From: Anaeramoeba flamelloides
Lineage: Eukaryota > Metamonada > Anaeramoebidae
Length of the DNA stretch: 64,000 nucleotides
Assembly: GCA_027625915.1 (NCBI GenBank)
Contig: JANTQA010000023.1
Span: 11,408,001 to 11,472,000, forward strand
Direction of reading: 5' to 3'
Both the position numbers and the translations under genes were made by a program. Below, piece after piece: positions 35,874 through 46,275 of the stretch. The first letter of the stretch is position 1. Each line of letters starts with the position of its first letter. Below the pieces are notes generated by a model. It searched no databases. It was given only the letters and a program-made list of their open reading frames with translations, and was not told the DNA's origin.

Positions 35874-36303
35874 AAGGGATAACCTTTTCTAAGAAAATTA
35901 AAAAAAAATAAAATTATAATCTCAAGAAATTGTTTACTGATTGACCATTAAGGAAAAATAAATTATAGACAAATAATTCTATTAAAAATGGAAAGTGGTT
36001 CTTTGTTTTATTTTTTTTGGGTTGTTATTATTTTAAATATTTCTTATTAGTTCTCTTTCTAAAACAAAAAAATATAAATTTAATTTATTTTATAACCTTT
36101 TTGTTTTGATATTTACTTAATGATATTGAGTTGGTAGAAATTCAATTATTTAAATAAAGGGATATATTTTTGTTTAAATTTCAAAAAAAATCACAAGATC
36201 TCACTTAAAAAATGATGAATTTTCAAAATATAATATTAATAATAATATTTCAGCATCCAATAGAGATCAATTTTTATTTTTTATTGGAATTATCAATTTG
36301 TAA

Positions 36304-36504
36304 TACAGTCAGTTTCACTTTTAAGGCACAAACTTTCAACGAAATTTAAGGCACAAAAAAATCTCAAATTAAGGCACAAAATTTGGAATTTTTTTTTTTA
36401 CAATTTATTTTTACTAGAATTTGAATTTTGTGCTTTAATTTGAGATTTTTATTGTGCCTTAAATTTCGTTGAAAGTTTGTGCCTTAAAAGTGAAACTGAC
36501 TGTA
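36304..36504. mobile_element. Family A palindromic element, copy 21
   Basis: 201 nt, both ends intact; rightmost young copy of the cluster. Confidence 0.85.
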
Positions 36505-36819
36505 GATAAAAAAACAAGTCATTTTAAAATTTTATTGGGTTTATGTTTTTAGAAAATAATTTGAAAATCATTTTGAAATTAGTAATAATTAGTTATTTAC
36601 GAATAAATAAAATAAAAAATTTTAGAATTCTGATCAATTTTTTGATAATTCCATTGGTTCTAAAAAGGAATTTGCAAAAAAAAATGTTATTTTGATAAAA
36701 CTTTGTTGAAAAGATGGCAGAAAATAGTAAATATCAAATAATTATTTTAAATGTTGACATATTTACATTGTATAGTCAATGTAATTTCCAAAAAAATGGT
36801 ATTTTAGTGAAAATGATGT

Positions 36820-37120
36820 GTATTCCTGGGAGTATACCGAGAAAAAGATATCGAAAATTTTTAAAATCCTTCATATTTACCGAGTATATCCTTAGGAATT
36901 TCTTTAAAAAATGGTATTTTCAGAAAATCTTAATTTCCTTCGGAAATACTTGGAATATTTTAGTTAATTACATGACAATCTTAAATAAATTCCATTGGGT
37001 ATACAGAGGAATCTACAAAATAATGAAATTTTCTGAAAAAACAAAATTTTACATCGGATATACTAGGGAAAAACAAATTTAGTACTAGACAATTTTACAT
37101 AAATTCCATTGGATAAAGAA
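36820..37120. repeat. Second cluster of degenerate GTATATCC / TACAGAGGAA words
   Basis: Words such as GGGAGTATACCGAGAAA, CCGAGTATATCCTTAGG, CTTCGGAAATACTTGG, TTGGGTATACAGAGGAA and TCGGATATACTAGGGAA recur at 30-70 nt, like those at 25420-25660. A 122-codon open frame across them is probably a by-product of the repeat. Confidence 0.45.
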
Positions 37121-37479
37121 CGGAATATTTAAAAAATTTTAAATTAAGATTTTTTTTAACAACGACAAATTTAATTTCAATATTTACTACTGGACTTGTT
37201 GGTAAATATTATAGATAATATCACATAGATTCAAAAAAATACATTTCAAATTTAATGACTTATCAATTTAAAATTAAAATCTTTTAATTATAATTGATCA
37301 GAAAATATATTTTAACCTACATATAATTAGATTTAAACTTTACATACTAAAACAAATTCTTTAAATTTTAACAAGAGTAATGTTAAAGGATACAACGTTT
37401 TTCACTTTAAAAATGAAATAGGTCAAATATATAAAAAAATATTCGAGTAGTTAAACAATCATTTTCCGACCAGTGCAGA

Positions 37480-37610
37480 AATTGCCATTTTGAACTACTA
37501 TTAAAACCTATACCAAGTAAAAGATCGATCAGATAAGAACCAAATTAACAAATAACTGCACCACACATATGCTAATCTATTTTCAAATTCAGGGATTGTC
37601 AACCTTTTTA
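37480..37610. mobile_element. Remnant right arm of family C
   Basis: Inverse of the 23859-24000 remnant: CATTTTGAACTACTATTAAA, GATCGATCAGATAAGAACCA, TTCAGGGATTGTCAACC. No left arm beside it. Confidence 0.5.
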
Positions 37611-37893
37611 AAAAAGGATGTAAAATTAATTTTTAAAAAATAATCAAAGTTTAGTACAAGGTTTTGTAAAGAAAACCCAAAGAAAAAATAAGAAACAGAA
37701 AAGAAATCTTTTTCAGTAATATAAAATTTTGGAATCTTTGAAATTGTACATTACCAAACAAAAAATCCTAACAAAAGAGAAAAAACCTGACTTAATTTCA
37801 AGATTTTAGAACATTTTTCCATTCGTATTTCCTTTTTATTAGGTTTAAAGATTCTTCACTTGATTCCTTTTTCTTTTTTATCATTTTTTGCTA

Positions 37894-40738
37894 ATGTTTA
37901 AAAAATTAAAATCTGGAAACAAAGAAAAGAATTTCTTGAATTGTTCTTTTTCGCTGGTTTCCACCTTATCTTTTTTGAATTTCCCGTTTAGGTATTTAGG
38001 AATAAAATGGAAGTACAACAAGCAAACGGGATTCACAGAGATGTGTCGATCAAATAAGGAAGGAAGGTTTCTTTGGAATAAGGAATATAATATCGCGATA
38101 CCTTTCGAAGATCAAGAGTGTTCCCTTCCTAACAACGTTTCTCAATTGGAATTAACTTTAATTGGATCAAACAAAGAACAAATAAATGAAAACCAAACAA
38201 ACCAATCAACAATCCAAATTGATTTAATTCCTTTAATAACTAATTCACTTGTTAACCCAGTTGTTGGGATTTGGAGAATGGAACTTTTAAAAAACCAAAA
38301 AACAAGAAAAAAAAGAAGAAGAAGAAAAAGAAAAAGAAACGGAAAAAAAAAACAAAGAAGAAAAAAACAAGGAGAAAAATGAAAAAAACTCTGACCAAAA
38401 ACCAGAAACTGCCAAAATTAAAATAGTTATGGCGCTTATTGCTGAAATTGGAAATGAAAAGAAAAGTATTTCTGTGCTGAATAATGAAAATGTTAAAGAA
38501 GAGTTACAAGTAATATATAATAACGACATATTACCGAAGAAAACTGATCAAGAAAAAGAATTAGATTCTAATTCAATTACACAATCTGATTCAATAAACG
38601 ATGAAAATAAAAAAGAAAAAATCAAAAGGAAAAGGAAAAAGACAAAGAAAAGGAAAAAGAAAAAGAAAACTGAAAAGGAAAAGGAAAAGGAAAAGAAAAG
38701 CCAAGTCAAATTTCAAGAAGACAACCATAATGATGATGATGAATTGAAATTAAAGCCAACTGTGTCAAATTATACTAATTATTCTTCCTATTCAGAGTTG
38801 AGCTCAAATTTAGAAACAGAGAGCGATTCTGATATTGAAAATGAAGATTTTTTCCAACCAAAAAATTACCAGGAATTTATAGGTAATATCTTTGAAACAC
38901 GAATGAAGCAAAAACAAAAAAAAACAAAATCCATCGAATTAATTTCCCAAATTAAACAAGAAATTGAAAAAGAAATTGATTTGGAATTTTTTTTAAAAAA
39001 AAATGAGCAGCTATCAAAAAAAGAAAATTTCTTATTTAAGGAAATTATCAAGTTTCAAATGTCTCCGCAAAGAAAATCAAAAAAAAAACAAGAAAAGCAG
39101 GAGAATGGAGACGAAGGTGAAGATAAAGAAGATGAAGGCGAAAACAAAGAACAGGGTGAAAACAAAGAACAAGGTGAATACAAAGACGAAGATGAAGATG
39201 AAGAAAAAATTAATAATGAGGATATCAAAAATAAATTTGAAATTTTAGATCATTTGTTTGATAGTTTGGACTCAAAAAATATTGACGATAATCAAACAAT
39301 TGATTTACAAGAGGACATTTTAACAAACCAATTATTTGAATTAGAAACACTTCATAATTCTTTAAATTTTACAAAATTAATCCAACAAGAAAAGTGGCTA
39401 ATTGAAAGGGTATTGTTTTTTGGTGAACCAATTTATTCCAATGGCTATCCAATTTCGGCATGTTTAATTTTCAAATCACTTTTATATTGGAAAGCGTTTG
39501 ATCGAAACAACATTTTGAAGATTAAAAATAAACAAAAGGAAAATTTAATCTCTTGTTTGCTAAATTCGATTCGATTATTGATTCAAGTGAACCAAGAAAA
39601 TAATGATAATTTATTTTGGTTTTTGTCCAATGTATTATTTTTATTAAAATTAATAGAACATACATTTTTTAGAGAGACTAAGAAAGATAGAAATAATAAA
39701 ACACAAGAGAAAAAGCCAGAAAAAACTTCGGAGATCAAAAATAAGGAAAATATAAAAATTACAGTGAACGATAATAATAAAAATAACAGCAAGAATAATA
39801 ACAATACTAATAAGGAAGAGGGCAAAGAAAAAAAGATCGAAAGGGGTAATGGTAAAGAGGGGATGAACAAAGAGAGAATGAGTGAAGAGCGAAAGAAAGA
39901 GAAAATTGAAAATAATAAATATGATTTTAAAAAAATATTATACTTAAAAAAGAAATTGAATTTAATAATGGTTTCGATTATTAAATTTTTATGTCGAAAT
40001 TTTTATAAGCAAATTTCACCATTTTTAACTGTAGTATTTTTAGAAAATAATAAACAGAAATTAGGGAAAAGAGTTAAAAATAAATCGTCTATTTCTCCGA
40101 AAAGAAAAGTGACAAATATTTTATATCAAATTTTAACTTTACCACGAGCAAATTATTTGCCAGCACAGATTTCAAAAATCATTTTTAAACAAATATTATA
40201 TTTCATAAATGGCTATTTAATTAATCAATTATTTGACAAGAAGCAATTGTGCTCATGTGGGAATGGCTACAGAATTAAATTGTCCATTTCGCAATTGGAA
40301 GAATGGATCACTTCCGCTGGGATGAAAGAGCAGAATATCCAATTTACAGAAATTAAGCAGGTTGCTAATTGCTTATCAATGAATAAAGTCATTGTAAATT
40401 CCAAAAATGATGGTGATTATCAAATATGCTCTGAAGTCTGCCCACAATTAAATTTAAAACAAATATATAAAATTTTATCAAATATTGTCATAGACGAATT
40501 TGATCCAGATCCTATCCCAGAAGAAAAGTTAAAGGATTTTTCAATATTTGTAAATCACCAAATTACTGAAAATTCCAAATTGAAAAATTTAAACTTACGA
40601 GCTGATATGTCATATTTCTTCCCAATAAAAATCAATTTTGATACTATTCAATCCAAAAATTGGCAATCTGTGCAAATACCACCAGATATCCGTAAAAATA
40701 AAAAATTTTCTTTTTTATATCAAAAAATCAAAATTTAA
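37894..40738 (+). CDS. NT-C2 and dilute (DIL) domain protein, about 948 aa, one frame change
   Basis: Part 1 (ATG 37894) resembles the NT-C2 domain of EEIG1/EHBP1 proteins: FSLVSTLSFLNFPFRYLGIK, GRFLWNKEYNIAIPF, LELTLIGSNKE, IQIDLIPLI and VVGIWRMELL. Part 2 is open from 38291: a Lys/Glu run, AKIKIVMALIAEIGNEKK, which looks like the last C2 strands, then a long acidic, low-complexity linker and a DIL domain from about 39550 to 40540. DIL hallmarks: NDNLFWFLSNVLFLLKLIEH, FKQILYFINGYLINQLF, CSCGNGYRIKLSISQLEEW, QICSEVCPQLNLKQIYKIL. DIL domains bind cargo in myosin V and occur in afadin and Radil; NT-C2 domains are membrane- or actin-linked. No motor domain is present. Parts 1 and 2 differ by +1 and must join in the A-rich run at 38289-38320. 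I see no intron there, so an extra base in the assembly, a real lesion, or frameshifting are possible. Confidence 0.7.
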
Positions 40739-40913
40739 ATAAGCCTAATAAATTGTGATTCTTTTGAATTTTTTATTACATTGGCATTTATTTTGTCTTT
40801 TTTAGTTTAATTTAAACGAGGAATTTTGAAAATTAAATTAGATTTTTTTCTCAAAATTTAATAAATATGAGCGTTTCAAAAATATTGTTTGATTAAATAT
40901 TAATACTAATTAA

Positions 40914-41620
40914 TAAACTCTGTTTCAGTCAAAGGGGCCCAACCTTTTTTCCAAATATCCATTATTTTATATAATTGACCTTTGAAGAACAAATAAGAAA
41001 TAAACAGAATAATACACATCAAAGAATTGTTGACAAATGTCTGAAAGAAAACTAATTAATCAATATATTTTCTTAAAAATTGAAAAACTCAAATTCTTAT
41101 CCCTATTGAGAAAAACAACGATGTTCGTTTTGAACTTCTACTGGTATTTGAATAATAAATTTGAAACATTTTTCACTTCATTTTTCATACTTTTCTTTTA
41201 GAAATCAAGCCCCCAAACGAAGTTGGTTGGTATTTGTTGTCTCTATTTGAAAAAGAAAATGAAAATGAAGTAAAAATTTTTCACATTTATTAACCAAATA
41301 TCTGGATCAAAGATCGAATAGAATTGCAATAGAAATCAATATGATTTCTCAACAATCTTTACACAGTTTCAATAACCTTAAAATAACACGTTTTTACCAA
41401 GTAACATCTTGATCTTGCAATAAAAAAATTTTTTGCAACTGAATGACGTTTTAAAAAAAAAAAACGAAAAAAAAAAACAAAAATGTGTAGAAATGTGAAA
41501 AAATGATTTCAATTTTGAAAATTTCCAAAATAAAATATTTCTTTTAATATCTATGCAAACCCTTTAAACACATGTATTATACCCATTACAACTGGGCCCC
41601 TTTGACTGAAAAAGAGTTTA
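40914..41620. mobile_element. Inverted-repeat element family F, 707 nt
   Basis: The left end TAAACTCTGTTTCAGTCAAA, followed by GGGGCCCA, and the right end TGGGCCCCTTTGACTGAAAA, followed by AGAGTTTA, are inverse over about 30 nt and TA-bounded. The interior is AT-rich with no coding. GGGGCCC is conspicuous in this AT-rich DNA. Single copy in the window. Confidence 0.7.
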
Positions 41621-42009
41621 GTTGGTTTCTCCAATAAAATCAACAAAAATAATTAAGAAAAAAAAACAATCTCTTGTAAAATATAATTGTGATGCCTTGA
41701 TTGTTATAATTACAAAATCAATTTAAAATCTATTACTTTTTGATATAAGAAACTGTTTTTTCAAGAGTACAATTTTGAATTCAATCTCAATAACAAGAAA
41801 TTTGTTATAATATTAAATAATTCTGATTATCCCCACTTCATTGCAAAAAAATAATAAAATCATGATGATCGATAAAAAATCTATAGAATATATTAACAAT
41901 ATGTTTAAATAATATTCCCGAAAAATAGGAATAGTTCTGTAATTATTTAATAATCAAATTACCCTAATATTTTCTTTAATCATTTTTCAGAAATAAAAAT
42001 AGAACCAGT

Positions 42010-42180
42010 GCCGTTTCCATAGACCAAACTTTAAACTAAATTTAGAACAAAAAAATACAGATCCAAGTATCAAAATTCAGATTCTATAATGATAAACAGT
42101 GTAAAACAATAATCCAAAATTATAATATTATTTGAAATTATTTTATGTCTTGAATTTCAATGAAAGCTTTGGTCTCATGA
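42010..42180. mobile_element. Ancient family A remnant outside the cluster
   Basis: Eroded words in the right order: CCGTTTCCATAGACCAAACT, AACTAAATTTAGAACAAAA, AAAATTCAGATTCTA, CCAAAATT, TTATTTTATGTCTTGAATTT and AATGAAAGCTTTGGTCTC. No intact ends. Confidence 0.5.
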
Positions 42181-43010
42181 ATTATATTGGTAAGAATTAG
42201 AAAATAATAAAAAAATAAATTCATTGAAACATTCTTTCACAGTTTATTTAAAAAATTAAAGTTTTTCGTAAGACAAAAGAATCTATTTTATATTTTTTAT
42301 TTATGATTAAAGAAGTGAAAATTACACTCTAGATGACCCTTAAACATAAATTCCATATTAAAAATTTAATTGAAATAATATATTTCATAATTATGAATTT
42401 ATGAAAATAATTTCAAACTTTTACAGTTAAAAATTATTTTGTTTAGATTTCTTTCTTTTAATTTGTTTATAAAAATTAATCAATCTTTTTCATAGTAAGG
42501 TTATACCCATAAAAATGATCAATATTAATAATTTCCTTCTGTTTATGCTTTAAAAATAAAGGAAAAAATTTACTTGAATTGTATTAATCTATTTTATAGA
42601 TAAATTGTAATTTCTTCTTATTTTTTTGTAAAAAAATAGAAACAGGAGGATAGGTGAAATATGGTTTTTCATTCGGAATATTACTGAAAATAAATAAAAA
42701 ATCCAATCAAAAAAAGATACTTGTAAAAAATTTAAGTAATGGTGTTTCTTAGTGGGCTTTTATGAATTTAAATTAACTTAATAAGATTTTTTTGTCATAT
42801 TCTAGATTATTTTTGATAATAAATTATTAATATCCAAAAATCATCTTATGGATTAAGAGATTCTTAATAAATGTTTTTTTAAAAAAAACATTAATAAAAG
42901 TTTTCAGAGAAATTGAAGACTAAATTGTTTTCTTTTTTTTAATTTAGGATTAATAGTATTATATTTAAATAGAGATAAGATACAGTTCAAAAATTCTAAA
43001 AATATAATAT

Positions 43011-43513
43011 TAAAGTGGTGAAAAAATTACCCGACATGAAAAAAATCCCTGACAAGATTTGAAATTGCGAATATTAGGAAAATTCATGTGTAATTTCTTT
43101 TATTTAAAATCAAATCCTTTTTTTTTAAGAATCAAACTTTTAAAATTATGAATCACCATTTTATTAGAATGATGATTAATGACGTTACACTTGTTCAAAA
43201 CAACCATTCAATCAATTAAAAAACAAGAATCAAAATTATCATTTTCCAAACTCTAGTAACCACTCTAAAGCCGATTGTTGTTCAAAAAAAAGTTGATCAA
43301 CATAGGCTATCGAACAATTACTAGGGTATTCTATAGAAACCCTACTATAATGAACTTTGGGTAGGTTTATTACTAGGCTAATAAATAATTTGGTTATTTA
43401 TAAAAAGGATTTGATTGAAAATAAAAGAAATTACACAAAAATTTTATTAATATTCACAATTAAAAATCTTGGCAGAGATTTTTTTCATGTAAGGAATTTT
43501 TTTCCCTACTTTA
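43011..43513. mobile_element. Inverted-repeat element family D, copy 1 (503 nt)
   Basis: The left end TAAAGTGGTGAAAAAATTAC and the right end AATTTTTTTCCCTACTTTA are inverse; inner pairs include GACATGAAAAAAATCCCTG against GAGATTTTTTTCATG. TA-bounded. Matches 51963-52455. Confidence 0.7.
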
Positions 43514-44162
43514 TGTACTTATGGTATTAGTTTAAGTATGTGTCTCAGATACAATTTCTTAAAACATGTGTGTTTAAACTAAATCTTAAGAACTACTCTA
43601 ACAAGTAAAAAGAATTGTTATTATCAATCCCTCATCTGGTAAAAAAATAATTATATGTCTTCAAATCCAAATCACGAAGGAGAATTCCATATTAACTTTC
43701 ACATTTGTATTTTTAAAATTCATTTGATATAAAAGAAGTAGGAATCCAAGTGGAAATATATTAATAATTGTAGATCACAAAAAAAGTTAAATTCACAATT
43801 TGTCCCATATACAGCCAAGAAATACTTGATAAAAAACTCACAAAAGAAAAGATGTAAATACAGATCATGAAATATTCGGAGTCATTGTATAATCTTGCAG
43901 CTAAAAAGAATATCTAAAAGAAATAAAAGCCAAGTACTTAAAAATATGATAGCCTTAAATTCAATCATTCAAAGATTTTTAAAAAAACCAAAAGTTTTGG
44001 ATAAAGCTTTTTTAAAATAGCAAAGACTTGAAGTTTAATAGTTGGGAATTTAATCTTTCTAATTTGTTCTTTTAAAGACTTTGTGTAATACTTGAAATAA
44101 AAGTCTTTCACTCTTTTTTAACAAGAACAAAGAAACATTTTTTTTCATTTTTGCTTTTTTTA

Positions 44163-46275
44163 ATGAACCAAGATATTAGTTTCAAAGAGTTTCGTCAAAA
44201 GGCACCACTAAGCCCGTTATCCAAAAGATCTTTTCAAACAACAACCGAAGAGTTGTCTTTAGTAAATAATCACCTCTTTTTTTTATTCCTTTTTAAATGT
44301 CTTTTTGTATTAATCCGTCAATCACAAATATGTTTGTTTTCTTGTAATTCCCATATTACCCAAGAAAAAAGAACAAAAGAAATGGGATCAAATCCCGAAA
44401 TCTAAAATTGAAGAAAGAAAGCGAATGCTCCAAACCAAAATTAACGAATTAAAAGGAAAAAAAGAATTCGGTTCTTTGCCAAAAATACCAAGCTGTTTTC
44501 AAACCAAAAAAAAAAAAAAAATAAATCCAAACAAAAATAAACAAACAACAAAAGAAAAAGAAGAGAACAGTCCAAAAATTTCTTCTCCGTTACGGACTGA
44601 AATTCGATCTCAGCCAATCCAGGAATTCGAAATAAATAACAAATTTTTCCTTCAGAAATCCAATTCAAAAATAAATAATCTAATTTTGGGTACAATCCCA
44701 AAAAAAAACGATCCTGTTGAAAAGAAACAAGAAAGAAAAAAACTTTTCCAAGGCAGTTCGTTGCAATCCAAGAACCTACGATCTGAAAGCCAAAAAAAAA
44801 GTATTTTTGATAATAAAGCAACTAATGTTCTTGAGAAAAAGATTTTCAATACCATAAATGAAACTCAAAGCAAAAATCCAAAAATAATTTCAAAAATGAG
44901 CACAACAAATAATTTGGGATCCAAAATCGAAATTGAAAACAATGAAAATGAAAAGCAAATAGAAAATGAACAAAAAAATCCAATTGAAATTGAAAAAGAG
45001 ACAGATAAGGAATTAAAACCAAAAACGAATCTTGCAAATACTCCTGGTTTATTTCAAAATACAAAAAAAACTGGGCTTTTTAACCCAAGAGGCCAAGATT
45101 TAAAATCAAGACTATTCCCAAATACAAGGACAAATGACAACACCAAGCCATTAAATTCCCTTTTTACAAAAAAAAGTAATACTTCAAATACAAATTCAAC
45201 CACGGCCACAACCACAAATACAACCACAAATAGAAACACAAATACGATTTTAACAGGACTAGTCGCAAAAAGAAATCAAAATTTAAAATCTGGATTATTT
45301 TCTGGAACAAAATTAAGCACATCGACAAAATCAACAACACCAACGCCAACGAAAGCAACAACAAAATCGACTACTTCAGTCCTAGGGTTCTTATCTAAGC
45401 AAAACAATAAAAAATCGCCTACAAGTACATTTTCAAAAATTGGAAATAAAAGTAAAACTGGTTTGTTTCAAAAATCTGAACCTGTGAAGCCAAATACAGG
45501 AAATGATCCTATCAAAAAAAAGAGTCTCTTCTCTGAGAATAATAAAAAAAAAAGTCTGTTTTCATTTGGGAAAAATAAAACATCAGATACAACGAAAGCT
45601 CGAGCAAATCCCTTTTCTGGTATATCAACAATGAGGAAGCCAGTGAGTTTATTCTCGAGCAAGCCATCCTTATTCCAAAAGAACAGTATATTTGCTAATA
45701 GTGGAACCAAAACAACACCAAATAAACAAGAAACTTCAACTGGTAATAAAGAAGATAAACCAGAAAATAGCGGTAAGCAGGAAAATAAGAAAGAAGAGGA
45801 GGATGATGACGAGGAGGAAGATGGCACCATCATTCTGAAAAAAATAGTTAAAGTTTTTGAATTAGTAGATCAAGTGAAAAAGGCAGAAATCGAGAAGGAA
45901 AAACAACAAAAAGCAATGAACTCCAGTAACAGTGCGGGTAATACTAAATCAAAAGAAACAAATTCAAAGCCACCAGTTTGGAAATGGGAAGAAAGGGGTG
46001 TAGGAAATTTAATGGTAATCGAAAGATCGGATAAGAATGGATTTAACTTGATGATGAGAAGAAATCCAACAAAAAAAATTGTAATTAATGCTCCTTTATT
46101 TTCAGGGTTAAATGTTAAAAGAAATAAAAAAAGTTTAATTCTTAACTTGAAAAATTATATTCCACAGTCATCTGTGGAGAATGAAAGTGTTGGGTTTACT
46201 TCTTTTACAATTAGAACAAAAACTGAATTGGATGCTCAAGATATCGAAAGGGAAATTAACAAAATCGTTAAATAA
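44163..46275 (+). CDS. LF/FG-repeat nucleoporin with C-terminal RanBP1 domain (Nup50/Nup2-like), 669 aa
   Basis: Exon 1 is 44163-44261 (MNQDISFKEFRQKAPLSPLS), the intron 44262-44364 (GTAAAT...CAAG, phase 0), exon 2 is 44365-46275. The N terminus goes on with KKEQKKWDQIPKSKIEERKR, a basic stretch. The middle is disordered, Asn/Thr/Ser/Lys-rich, with repeated GLF and SLF words (TPGLFQN, TGLFNPRG, KKSLFSFGKNK, NPFSGIS, VSLFSSKPSLFQ), one of them an FSFG. An acidic run precedes the C-terminal domain (about 568-669): WKWEERGVGNLMVIER, GFNLMMRRNPTKKIVINAPL, FTSFTIRTKTELDAQD. WxERGxG and MRR are RanBP1 hallmarks. Family role: Ran-GTP-dependent release of importin cargo at the nuclear pore basket. 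Whether it is the Nup50/Nup2 orthologue or another Ran-binding nucleoporin cannot be decided from this. Confidence 0.75.

Larger units (their letters stand above)
34279..35911 (+). pseudogene. Unrecognised gene split by family A copies 19 and 20
   Basis: Starts at ATG 34279 (MSIEKREEILKYLRTNMKNL). The frame changes once in an A9 run near 34400 and once in a G6 run at 34534-34539. It continues through SLIILNRIYDLLKKDDLPDL, an acidic/Asn-rich middle and IFKYHDLIPLRKKFKGLSEA to 34954. After copy 19 it resumes in frame with FHLVNLSFDFWDETLDKEIQ, meets a TA microsatellite (35256-35299), then KCNIIDDLLVLCRNELWF and FPKLEQKVFVQNIF, one more frame change, ESFLNEKIRNELVFNLEDF, copy 20, and a short in-frame tail ending at TAA 35909-35911. 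No domain recognised. Breaks in homopolymers may be assembly errors; the two palindromes are not. Confidence 0.45.
41621..44162. other. Intergenic stretch with element remnants
   Basis: No gene seen. It contains an eroded family A copy (42010-42180) and family D copy 1 (43011-43513). Confidence 0.5.

Noticed and set aside
34279-35911. Transposase of the family A elements
   Set aside because: No DDE-type motif or helix-turn-helix could be seen, and the gene is itself interrupted by the elements.
22498-36504. CRISPR array
   Set aside because: The repeats are 200 bp palindromes with variable spacing and TA target duplications, in a eukaryote; they are transposable elements.
22498-36504. Ciliate germline DNA as source of the window
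   Set aside because: TAA terminates several complete genes and Gln is encoded by CAA/CAG only, which does not fit the reassigned code of Paramecium-like ciliates; the IES likeness is limited to the Tc1/mariner-type ends.
36714-37082. 122-codon ATG open frame
   Set aside because: It runs across the GTATATCC word cluster; composition is Ile/Lys/Phe-rich and no family is recognisable, so it is probably a by-product of the repeat.
37894-38382. Classical -1 slippery heptamer A AAA AAC at the C2 frame change
   Set aside because: The word is in frame, but the downstream frame needs +1, not -1.
45054-45833. Several long minus-strand frames opposite the nucleoporin
   Set aside because: They mirror the Ser/Thr/Lys-rich coding of the plus strand and have no independent support.
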